A DNA stretch of 64,000 bases from assembly GCA_002361775.1 (NCBI GenBank), contig DETV01000105.1:31457-95456 (forward strand). The letters are read 5' to 3'. Under the pieces are notes generated by a model. The model saw only the letters and a program-made list of their open reading frames with translations. It was not told where the DNA came from and made no database searches. The first letter of the stretch is position 1. Each line of letters opens with the position of its first letter. Source of the DNA: Eubacterium sp. UBA3279. Its GTDB lineage: Bacteria > Bacillota > Clostridia > Lachnospirales > Lachnospiraceae. Shown here one piece after another: positions 55,427-63,192 of this stretch. The position numbers were made by a program, and so were the translations under genes.

Positions 55427-55798
55427 ATGAAATCTTTATTTGAAGAAATGGGCGGTACATACCGTCAAGCGGACGATTATTTCATCCCCAACCTTGTCTT
55501 GCCGGATGACGGCAATTATCAGATCGGCAAATACGGGCGCATGCGCCGTAGTTATCTGAAAGAGCACCATCCAATCCTGTATAACAATTACTTGTTAGAG
55601 GGAACGCTGTTCAAGTACTTGGCCGAAATCAACCAAGCCTGCAACGAGCGTATGAAAATCCTCGTTTCTGCTATGGCAAAGCAAGAGGGTGTAACCGAAG
55701 CACTCAAAGCGGCTGACCAAATGGAATGGGTGCGCCGTATCAATTCCATTCGCAACCGCGCGGAAGAAATTATCTTAACCGAACTTGTATATGCTTAA
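55427..55798 (+). CDS. tnpV: TnpV-like transposon-encoded protein
   Basis: 123 residues, ATG 55427 behind AAAGGAGCTGATATTC. The sequence TYRQADDYFIPNLVLPDDG, YGRMRRSYLKEHHPILYNN and LFKYLAEINQACNERM is characteristic of TnpV proteins of Tn4451-type mobilisable transposons. Function unknown. It marks the left part of the second element and ends in a strong terminator. Confidence 0.85.
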   Translation: MKSLFEEMGGTYRQADDYFIPNLVLPDDGNYQIGKYGRMRRSYLKEHHPILYNNYLLEGTLFKYLAEINQACNERMKILVSAMAKQEGVTEALKAADQMEWVRRINSIRNRAEEIILTELVYA

Positions 55799-55801
55799 TC
55801 G

Positions 55802-55847
55802 AATGCCCGTTATCGGCTATCTTGGCTGATAACGGGCATTGCTTTTT
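55802..55847 (+). terminator. Rho-independent terminator after tnpV
   Basis: Perfect 13-base stem (55802-55814 with 55828-55840) followed by GCTTTTT; also usable by the convergent gene. Confidence 0.85.
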
Positions 55848-57234
55848 AGGAACGAACATACTTTTGATTTTTACTGCTTGGTTTGTCAGGAATCGTTCTA
55901 AGCAATTTTCCTGTTTCAAGCAAGGGATTCAAGTATGTGCGTGTAAAATATGTCAGATTATTAAAGCCGAGATGTGTACAGATTTCACGTTTGCTTCTTG
56001 GCTCTACGCAAAACTCAAGAAGCATCTTAGTCACAACTTGGTCAGTATCCTGATCACCATCTTGGTCACTAAGTGACTGAGATGAAAAGTTCATATTCTT
56101 CAAGGTCACAAAGAACGATGAGTGAGTGGAGTGGAACATAGGCTTTAATTCCTCAGTATATCCGGGCAGTTTTGCGGTTTCATCCAAAATCTTTTTGATG
56201 CCGCTTCCACGTCGTTCCATAAATTTCATACGGTGGAACAAATCAGCGATTACTGGATTGCGGCGCACAGAATCAATTTCATCTAATCCGCACTCTTGAA
56301 TCGGTTTCCCACGATACATTCCGCCGGGAGAGTAAATTTCCAAACGATCATCGTACATATCAATGTGAACTTCGCTGCCCATAACCAAATAATCTCTGTG
56401 AATAAGAGCGTTTACAAGTGCCTCCGTGACAGCTCGTTCAGAATAATCGGGTTTATCCACCCTATATTGCGCTTTCTTTTCAAAACGCACTTTTGAATTG
56501 TTGCGAACAAATTCTGTGCCGCTTTTGAGCAAATAAATCAGATTACCCTCATATTCCTTGTCGTCCACAGCATCGTCAAAAATTGATCCTTTATCAAGCC
56601 CATTCCAACGGGTACAGAAAATTCTCGAATTATATACGATATGCTGATCGGCTAGCAGTCGACCAGCATTTGTTAGAAATCCTTCTTTGTCCGCAAGCCC
56701 AAAAGATACATAATCCGTAGGCTCAAAACGCAATTTTGCTCTTTCCAAATAGGTCGCTTCAAGCAACGTAAAGCTATAATCTGATTTCTTGCTGTCTGTA
56801 ATCAGAGAATCGAAAGTACGGTTTGTACCTTTTAATATAAGTTCTCGCAGCATATAGTCCGGTGCGGCGACACTTTCATTACCGATACGGATATAGGCTT
56901 CGGTTATGCCGTCTGCTTTATAAAAGTACGGTGTAGCGGGACCGGAATTTACAGTCAATGAGAGTAGATTTTTTCCCTGCTCTTGCATTGGAGCTAACAC
57001 AAATTCTGGTCGTGGCGTAATACGCTCTTTAATTAAACGGCTGATTGCTTCCGCATCTGCCTGTGCATCGGCAAGACCAATTACATTTCTGTTATCATCA
57101 ATACCGAAAAACAGTGTGCCACCAATACCGTTTGCAAAGGCGCTGACGCTTTTTAGCCAGCTTTTCGGCTTCTTTATTTCCAGAGCAATCTTGAAATCAC
57201 ATTCTGTTGCTTCAGCAATCCATCTATCAATCAT
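55846..57234 (-). CDS. AlbA_2/divergent AAA_4 ATP-binding transcriptional regulator
   Basis: 462 residues from ATG 57234 (GGGAGG 9 bases upstream; the longer frame from 57345 reads through the upstream gene). N-terminal Schlafen-AlbA_2 domain (KIALEIKKPKSWLKSVSAF then GGTLFFGIDDNRNVIGL), central HATPase_c_4-like part (ALVNALIHRDY, EIYSPGGMYRG, MERRGSGIKKI) and a C-terminal winged helix (VEPRSKREICTHLGF). Such proteins are putative regulators or RNA-interacting factors widespread in mobile elements. Overlaps the DUF6076 stop by 8 bases. Confidence 0.8.
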   Translation of the reverse strand: MIDRWIAEATECDFKIALEIKKPKSWLKSVSAFANGIGGTLFFGIDDNRNVIGLADAQADAEAISRLIKERITPRPEFVLAPMQEQGKNLLSLTVNSGPATPYFYKADGITEAYIRIGNESVAAPDYMLRELILKGTNRTFDSLITDSKKSDYSFTLLEATYLERAKLRFEPTDYVSFGLADKEGFLTNAGRLLADQHIVYNSRIFCTRWNGLDKGSIFDDAVDDKEYEGNLIYLLKSGTEFVRNNSKVRFEKKAQYRVDKPDYSERAVTEALVNALIHRDYLVMGSEVHIDMYDDRLEIYSPGGMYRGKPIQECGLDEIDSVRRNPVIADLFHRMKFMERRGSGIKKILDETAKLPGYTEELKPMFHSTHSSFFVTLKNMNFSSQSLSDQDGDQDTDQVVTKMLLEFCVEPRSKREICTHLGFNNLTYFTRTYLNPLLETGKLLRTIPDKPSSKNQKYVRS

Positions 57235-58153
57235 TGTCTTGTGCCTCCCTATCAGAACTGTTCTTTCTCGCTCTGCTTTTGTAAACATTATGCTTGTTCT
57301 TGCACTGAGGGCTGCAAAATACAGCGCTTGGTCTGCTTGCGACAAAAGCTTTGGTGCAATGCCTGCAAAGCTTAATCGGGTTTTCGCTGTCGGTCAGCAT
57401 AAAGCTGAACATCATCTGAATACCCAGCAGCAGAGAATGAAAGTCCCAAACGATGGTCGGCTTATCCAACAGGGCGATATGGTAAGTCGGCGCTATGCCG
57501 CCGAATGCCGCCATGCTCTGCTGCATCATCTGCCGGGTTTCATCGTTCAGTGTATTATAATCTTCATAATAAAGGAAACTGTTGATATAGGTAAACGCCC
57601 AGTCGATGAACTGTTGTTTCATCCATTCATATCGTTCTGCATATTCCCGCTGAAAGCTCATGTTGACCGCCATCGGCTTATCTGTCATGGTCAAAACCAG
57701 TGCCATCATAACACGGTCATTTTGGATGTTCCACATGGACTCGATACCACGCTTGATCACATCCAGTTTATCAAATGGAAAGAACAGTGCCAGATATTTT
57801 TTCGTGGACATGGTTTCTTCTTTGATAAAGTGGTTTTTCGGCAGGTACACCGCCTCATATTCCATAAAGTTAGGCGTGGTAGGTAACGCAGTCATTAGCC
57901 CAAACAAGCCGTATTTTACCGCAAATTGCTGGATAGCTTTCTGAATTTCGGCATCCGGCTTTTTGCTCATACCCATGCGTCCTATGTTGATGGCATCCAG
58001 TACAATTTTCTGATACTCTGCCAGCGGATCATAGATACTCGGCTGTGCTGTCTTAGTGGGTGTGAGGTACAGAGTTCCGTCCGCTGCCACCCTCCATTCA
58101 TATTCGCTGTATCGCACCCAATTAGAGCTGGTGCGTTCAAAAAGATTCTTCAT
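57227..58153 (-). CDS. DUF6076-like protein with C-terminal zinc finger
   Basis: 308 residues, ATG 58153 with AGGAG upstream, 4 bases after the DUF6429 stop. The C-terminus CRHCTKAFVASRPSAVFCSP then QCKNKH is a CxxC...CxxxC zinc finger like those in CGNR/DUF6076 proteins. The rest is helical without motifs. Found with DUF6429 in similar transposons; function unknown. Confidence 0.7.
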   Translation of the reverse strand: MKNLFERTSSNWVRYSEYEWRVAADGTLYLTPTKTAQPSIYDPLAEYQKIVLDAINIGRMGMSKKPDAEIQKAIQQFAVKYGLFGLMTALPTTPNFMEYEAVYLPKNHFIKEETMSTKKYLALFFPFDKLDVIKRGIESMWNIQNDRVMMALVLTMTDKPMAVNMSFQREYAERYEWMKQQFIDWAFTYINSFLYYEDYNTLNDETRQMMQQSMAAFGGIAPTYHIALLDKPTIVWDFHSLLLGIQMMFSFMLTDSENPIKLCRHCTKAFVASRPSAVFCSPQCKNKHNVYKSRARKNSSDREAQDND

Positions 58154-58157
58154 TTTC

Positions 58158-58436
58158 TCACTCCTGTTTCCAATCACTGATACCATATTTAGATAAAAGC
58201 TCTTTTGCCTGTTCCATACCGCTTTCCGTAATATATACCGATTTGGAACGGGACGGATGACTTCCCTGACGGATATAGTCTGCATCGTCCAATTCATTCA
58301 GTATATCAAAATCATAGCCTTTCCACGCATAAAAATCGGTTGCTTCGTGAAACTTCTCTCCCTGTGTAAAGCGGGACAGATACAACAGCATCAGTGCTAA
58401 TTCCTTCATTGCTTCTTCTGCTTTTATATTTCCCAT
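58158..58436 (-). CDS. DUF6429-like small protein
   Basis: 92 residues with a winged-helix look: ALMLLYLSRFTQGEKFHEAT, AWKGYDFDILNELDDADYI, KSVYITESGMEQAKELL. This is the usual transposon-linked DUF6429 pattern. Probably an accessory DNA-binding protein. In an operon with the DUF6076 and AlbA-type genes. Confidence 0.75.
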   Translation of the reverse strand: MGNIKAEEAMKELALMLLYLSRFTQGEKFHEATDFYAWKGYDFDILNELDDADYIRQGSHPSRSKSVYITESGMEQAKELLSKYGISDWKQE

Positions 58437-58486
58437 ATCAGTCTATTCCTCACTTCATATTGTAACCTGAATAACTCGGTTTTATA

Positions 58487-58918
58487 TTATCCATTATACG
58501 ATTTCTTTTCCCCTGAATCAATCTTCATTCCAGATTCTTCTAAAAAAACTTTCTCCAATAAGGTCATTGGCTGCTGCTTTTCTGCCTTATCCAAAAGTGC
58601 AGCAAGCAGCTTTTTTCGTATCTTTTTGAGCATCGTACCACGCACCTTGCGAATGTTCCGGTCGCTTTGCTTCCGTATTTTAGCAATCCTTGTTGAGCTA
58701 AACAGCCGGACAGCGCAAAGAAAGAGCAGTTTCTTGTGTTCTTCATTCAATTCCCGGAGGATTCTGGAAAGGTATTCTTCCGTTACAAGTTCATGTATGT
58801 CGTAAGGACAGTAGAAAATGGCGTCGATGAAATCCCCTTTGCGGAGCTGCTTTTCCAGCACATCGTTCAGCGTATCCGGGAAAAAGAGTTGATTGACAGA
58901 CGCACCGTAAGGGCGCAC
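58487..58918 (-). CDS. Sigma-factor-like HTH protein of the second element
   Basis: 143 residues from GTG 58918. Contains VNQLFFPDTLNDVLEKQL, AIFYCPYDIHELVTEEYL and a region 4-like HTH (LFLCAVRLFSSTRIAKIR then KQSDRNIRKVRGTMLKKI). Known as sigma-70-like proteins of Tn4451-type and related elements. It lacks region 2, so promoter recognition on its own is doubtful. Divergent from the MobA/MobL gene. Confidence 0.75.
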   Translation of the reverse strand: MRPYGASVNQLFFPDTLNDVLEKQLRKGDFIDAIFYCPYDIHELVTEEYLSRILRELNEEHKKLLFLCAVRLFSSTRIAKIRKQSDRNIRKVRGTMLKKIRKKLLAALLDKAEKQQPMTLLEKVFLEESGMKIDSGEKKSYNG

Positions 58919-59230
58919 TTACTTACCACCTGCAAAGCAGGCGGTGGTATCCTTCCCGATGGGTCGGACCGTGCGCTCTTCCCGAAGCGTCCGCCGGACA
59001 CTTCTCCAGAGGGGGCAGGCAATGCCGCAAGCGGACATCGCCTGTGCAGTCAGCTCTATATTTTGCTCTGTCAGCAAAACGATGTGGCGGCATATTGCCA
59101 CCCCATCCCGCCGCCTGTCTGCGAAAACCTGCCACCGGCAGCTTTTACGCAATTATGTGGATGCCGTAAAACACGGTATCCACATTTTCTCTTTTAAAAG
59201 AGAAACAGAAAGAAAGGACGGTAAAAACAA
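58919..59230 (+). other. GC-rich leader of the MobA/MobL gene: oriT candidate and terminator-like hairpin
   Basis: No gene is visible on either strand. Near the left edge CCACCTGC-AAA-GCAGGCGGTGG forms a hairpin. At 59156-59184 a 12-pair stem (one wobble) with loop AAAAC is followed by TTTTCTCTTTT, a terminator-like structure 46 bases before the relaxase start. It overlaps the palindrome CTCTTTTAAAAGAG (59189-59202). An attenuated leader and an origin of transfer are both plausible. Confidence 0.5.
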
Positions 59231-60934
59231 ATGGCAATCTATCATTTAGAAGCAAAGATAGTCAGCCGTGGTACAGGGCGAAGTGCAGTCGCTGCTGCGG
59301 CATATTTAAGCTGCTCTAAAATACTGAATGAATATGACGGGATTCAGCATGACTACACCCGAAAGAGAGGACTTGTATGGCAAGAGGTGTTTCTGCCAGA
59401 GTTTGCCCCGTCAGAATGGAAAGAACGAGGTGTGCTTTGGAACGCCGTGGAAGAACATGAAAAAACAAAAGACAGCCGCCTTGCCCGTGAATTTGTGGTT
59501 GCTCTACCGATTGAGCTGAGCGAAGCACAGTGGGAAAAGCTGCTGTCCGATTTTATTTCTGACACTTTTGTAGCTGATGGTATGTGTGCAGATATGGCAA
59601 TTCATGATCCATACCCTCCCGGTCACAATCCCCATGCTCATATCATGCTGACAGTGCGCCCGTTAGATGAAAAAGGAAACTGGCAATATAAGACGCAGAA
59701 AGAATATCTCTGTGTGAAAAATGGAGAAGAACAAGGCTTTACTGCGGATGAGTTTAAGGCAGCACAGGCAGAGGGATGGGAAAAGCAATACCAGTATAGG
59801 GTAGGAAAGAAAAAGGTTTATATGACTTCTTCTGCTGCTGAAGAAAAAGGCTATGAACGGGTATCGAAATATCCCAAAAGCACGAAATACGGCAGACAAA
59901 ATCCCATTGCCGAGCGTTGGAACAGCGAGGAACAGCTTGTGGAGTGGCGCAAGGCGTGGGCTGATGTGACCAACCGCCATTTGGAGCGTGCCGGACATGA
60001 AGAACGCATTGACCACCGCAGCCATGCAGAACGGGGACTTGATGAGCAACCCACCATTCATGAAGGTGTGGTTGCAAGAGCATTGGAGAAAAAGGGAATT
60101 GTTTCTGACCGATGTGAATTGAATCGTCAGATTAAGGCAGACAACGCCCTTCTTCGGGAATTGAAAACGACAGTGAAAAAGCTGATGTAGGCAGTTAAAG
60201 CATCTGTTCCTGCTCTTGCGGAAGCAATGGAGTCCTTACGGGCGAACATGATTATTTTGCGCTATCAAATCCGCTATGCTGGTTTTGGAAAGCACAAATT
60301 ATCGGAAAGTCTGAATGTGTTGAAGCCCGATCTGGAGCGCTATGCCTTACTGGTACAGCAGATTAAAAATAAGACCAAGGAACGGAAAACGCTGCTTGCA
60401 GAAAAGAAAGCGACACCATTTTATCAGTTTGTTGCTCATAATGATTTGGCAAAACAGATTGCCGAACTGACAGAAGATTTGGAAGAACTGAAATCCGAAA
60501 AGGCGATGCTTCTCAGTTCATTTGATTGTAGTGAGGATACCGGAATTACTGAGGTCAAAAAGAGTGTTGCCGCTATGGAGGAAAATTTGAAACGGCTGAC
60601 AAAGCAGGAAGAAAAATATGCTGACGAGTTGGATGAAGCCTTGAGGCAGTATGTCGAACTGAAAAAGCAAACTTCCGGTATGGATGCTGTCGAGCTGATG
60701 GATGCACGGCTTGCCATCCGTGAGGAAAAGGAACGCTCTGCCGCTGACCGTGTGAAAGCTGCTTATGGCGAGAAATACAATCCGATGATGATGCACGACG
60801 GCAAGCGTGATGTAGCAAATCTACTCCACGAGGAAGCAGAAGCACGCTCTATCCGGGAACGCCTGCACCAGAAACAGCAACAGCAGAAACAGCAACGGCA
60901 AAAGAAAGCTAAACACCACGAACAGGAACGGTGA
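59231..60934 (+). pseudogene. MobA/MobL relaxase interrupted by in-frame TAG
   Basis: ATG 59231 (AAAGGACGG upstream). One 568-codon frame broken by TAG at 60188-60190 (context TTVKKLM*AVKASVPALAE). The relaxase domain is complete: MAIYHLEAKIVSRGTGRSAV, REFVVALPIELS, and HNPHAHIMLTVRP with the metal-binding His residues. The part after the stop is coiled coil with Gln/Lys repeats at the end. The truncated 319-residue protein might still nick. A strong terminator overlaps the 3' end. Confidence 0.85.
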
Positions 60935-60959
60935 TACGCCGTTCCTGTTCTCTTTTTTT
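60920..60959 (+). terminator. Rho-independent terminator
   Basis: Perfect 12-base stem (60920-60931 with 60939-60950) followed by TCTTTTTTT, overlapping the last codons of the MobA/MobL frame. Confidence 0.9.
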
Positions 60960-60989
60960 ATAATTTTACAGATGAACGGAGGAAAGTAT

Positions 60990-61325
60990 ATGAGTATTTA
61001 CGGTTATGTTCGGGTATCCAGCACTGACCAGAATGAAGATCGGCAGATGATTGCGCTGCAAATCCTATCCTTTGTAGCGCAGAATGAGCGTGAAAACATT
61101 AAGAAACGGCAGGCTGAGGGAATCGCCGCAGCGAAAGCAAGAGGGGTGAAATTCGGCAGACCTGAAAAGGAAGTCCCGGATGATTTTGGAAAAATCGTCC
61201 ACGCTTGGGAACAAAAAAGACTTCCTTTTGAAGAAGTCCTTAATCAATGCAATATGAGCGAAGCTACGTTTTACCGCAGATTGCGGGAATACAGGCTTCT
61301 CAAAGGCGAGAAAATGAAAGGATAA
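60990..61325 (+). pseudogene. Small serine recombinase (resolvase) with internal in-frame deletion
   Basis: ATG 60990 behind CGGAGGAAAGTAT. The start YGYVRVSSTDQNEDRQMIAL contains the catalytic Ser, but the next residues jump directly to ILSFVAQNERENIKKRQAEG, which in the family lies ~85 residues further on. The removed part holds the conserved Arg residues and dimer interface of the catalytic domain. The C-terminal HTH (FEEVLNQCNMSEATFYRRLR) is kept. 111 residues versus about 190-200 normally. The product could bind DNA but should not recombine. Confidence 0.85.
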
Positions 61326-61335
61326 CAGTAATAAA

Positions 61336-61368
61336 GCTGTCAAAGGGTGTACCTTTTGACAATAGCCC
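61336..61368 (+). repeat. Left copy of a ~33-base sequence flanking the IS locus
   Basis: GCTGTCAAAGGGTGTACC followed by TTTTGACAATAGCCC; contains a TGTCAAA/TTTTGACA hairpin. A related copy lies at 63090-63123. Confidence 0.45.
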
Positions 61369-61410
61369 TCCGACAGAATTCCTGCACTTCAGAGGCAAGA
61401 AAAACTCCTC

Positions 61411-61460
61411 TGATACACACTCAAAATCCTCAAATTGATACACACTCAAAATCCTCAAAT
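61411..61460. repeat. Perfect 25-base tandem duplication beside the IS
   Basis: Two identical 25-base units (61411-61435 and 61436-61460), the second ending at the insertion point of the IS. Confidence 0.9.
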
Positions 61461-61461
61461 G

Positions 61462-63033
61462 CTTGAGTTTCCGCAAAATGTAATAAAAAAATGGATATGT
61501 CTGTCCAAAGCACCACTCTGCCGTTTTTATGAGAGATATGGAATGGCAGTCCTGTGAATAGAAGCACTTTAATAAGCCCCGCCGAAACCGGACTTTGGGA
61601 GACATATTCTTTTATCTATTTAAACGGCCAGCTTTAGGCGAAGTTGACGGTATATAGGTCGCTTCGTCCTGAACCAGAGCCTGACGCCCTCTTTTGCATA
61701 CGACAGTATGCCCGAGATGCCTTTTGCGAGCCGGTAATAGCAGAATGCTATTTTTTCTTTGACCGGATCTGCGGTCCGTATGATGGCAACTTTAAGGGCA
61801 TTTGTTTCTGATTTCATAGAAATATGTCCCAGGAATGCCATGCACAAAGTAAGATGGAAATTTAAAGCATTGATTGCTTTTAGTTTCCGTACCCGGAAAC
61901 CCTCAAACTGGAACATCTGCTTTTTGCAGCGGAAATATTCCTCAATCTTCCATCTGGAAAAATAAAGTTTTGCAACCTTTATCACATCGTCTTTCGATCG
62001 GATTGCCTTGTTTGTTGCGAGCATCATGGGATGTTCCGTAATGCCATAGACAAGGACGAGATAAATATCTTTTCTGGAAGCAGTGATCTGTACTTTTACA
62101 TGAGAAAGATATGCATGATGCAGTTTGCCTTTATAAAACAGAGGCAGCTTCACTTTACCTTTCCTGCGGTTGCGCAATTCAGTGGCATATACCCATTTAT
62201 TATGGAACAGCAGCTTGCGTTTTGCAGTCAGGCGAATCACATAATCCTGGTCCATGGAATCCAGTTTCAGAAACATCTTGTTATCATCATAGCCGCGGTC
62301 CATAACAAAAGTTGCTTTTCCAAACAAAGCGGATACGCGTTCCATGGCGGAGAAAGTTACTGTGTTGATAGAAGTAAAATCTTTCTCTTTAGAGGAATGG
62401 ATTTCGGAGAAAATACTGACTGGATGATTACTATTGGTGAGGACAGTGGCTTCAGTCACATGGTATCCTTTTTTATAAACGTTCTTAGTTGTGGTGCTTT
62501 CAGAACCATCACGCACATATCCGAGGGATTCAAATTTGTAGCCATCAGGTTTCACAACATCACTGTCATCGATATGGACAACGGGATGGTCGGGACACCA
62601 CTTTTTGACCAGTGATAAATAAGCTTTTAAAGCATCTTTGTGTATTCCCCTTGCCAGATGTCTCGAAAGGCGGTCAACGATATTGATTTTTCTGGAAGAC
62701 TCATGTAACTGGTCAACGATGTCAGTAAGCAGACAGCTGCCGGAAGCAAGAATACCGTAATTCATGTCCGCCATAAACTTTCTTTCCGGTTTGGAGAGGT
62801 TTCTGGAAATTTTATTGGAAAAAGATAAAATTTCCCGTTTCATTTGATAAATATTTGATGTAAAATTAGCCATGAGGAATCCTTTCTTTTTTGTTTAGTG
62901 AATTATTGTTGTGGTGACTTTATTTTACATCAAAAAGGAATGAGATTCCTTATATTTTGGGCATTTTTTGAAAGTTGTGTATAATCAGCATGGTCAGTCA
63001 GTGGTTTTGTGGATAGAACTGCGGAAACTCAAG
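61462..63033 (-). mobile_element. IS4-family insertion sequence, apparently intact
   Basis: Ends CTTGAGTTTCCGCA (61462-61475) and its exact complement (63020-63033) form terminal inverted repeats. CCTCAAATG at 61453-61461 and 63034-63042 is a 9-base target duplication, within the range reported for IS4-like elements. Total ~1.57 kb with one transposase. A hairpin AAGGAAT/ATTCCTT (62935-62951) upstream of the transposase start may stop read-in transcription. Confidence 0.8.
61620..62873 (-). CDS. IS4-type DDE transposase
   Basis: 417 residues, ATG 62873 behind AGAAAGGATTCCTC. RNase H-like DDE fold: first Asp in VVHIDDSDVVKPDGY, second in ATFVMDRGYDDNKMF, and Glu in FSRWKIEEYFRCKKQMFQF with the Y-R-E-K-like helix following. 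Length is normal for the family and no frame break is seen, so the IS may be active. Confidence 0.85.
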   Translation of the reverse strand: MANFTSNIYQMKREILSFSNKISRNLSKPERKFMADMNYGILASGSCLLTDIVDQLHESSRKINIVDRLSRHLARGIHKDALKAYLSLVKKWCPDHPVVHIDDSDVVKPDGYKFESLGYVRDGSESTTTKNVYKKGYHVTEATVLTNSNHPVSIFSEIHSSKEKDFTSINTVTFSAMERVSALFGKATFVMDRGYDDNKMFLKLDSMDQDYVIRLTAKRKLLFHNKWVYATELRNRRKGKVKLPLFYKGKLHHAYLSHVKVQITASRKDIYLVLVYGITEHPMMLATNKAIRSKDDVIKVAKLYFSRWKIEEYFRCKKQMFQFEGFRVRKLKAINALNFHLTLCMAFLGHISMKSETNALKVAIIRTADPVKEKIAFCYYRLAKGISGILSYAKEGVRLWFRTKRPIYRQLRLKLAV

Positions 63034-63192
63034 CCTCAAATGCTCTTGAATTTCAGGCTGTTTAGCTGTATAATTAAATGATTCGGAAGGCTGTCAAAAG
63101 GTACAGCTTTTGATTATAGTCCCAATGTAGAATATCGCTGTTAGACACTTTCTCACTGCGTACAATCAGAAGGGGGATAAAACAATAGAACA
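62874..63192. other. Stretch without a gene: IS right end and flank
   Basis: 62874-63033 is the IS end with its transposase leader. 63034-63042 is the target duplication. 63090-63123 is a ~34-base relative of 61336-61368 (GCTGTCAAAAGGTACAG...). No gene or RNA gene recognised in the remainder. Confidence 0.6.

Noticed and set aside
976..60934. Alternative genetic code (TGA or TAG read as sense) for the organism
   Set aside because: Many intact genes end in TGA (sspC, sspG, the ArdC-like gene) or TAG (the XRE gene at 38936, the DUF4007-like gene at 22124), and very long defence genes contain no in-frame TGA or TAG. Only single positions in mobile genes are affected.
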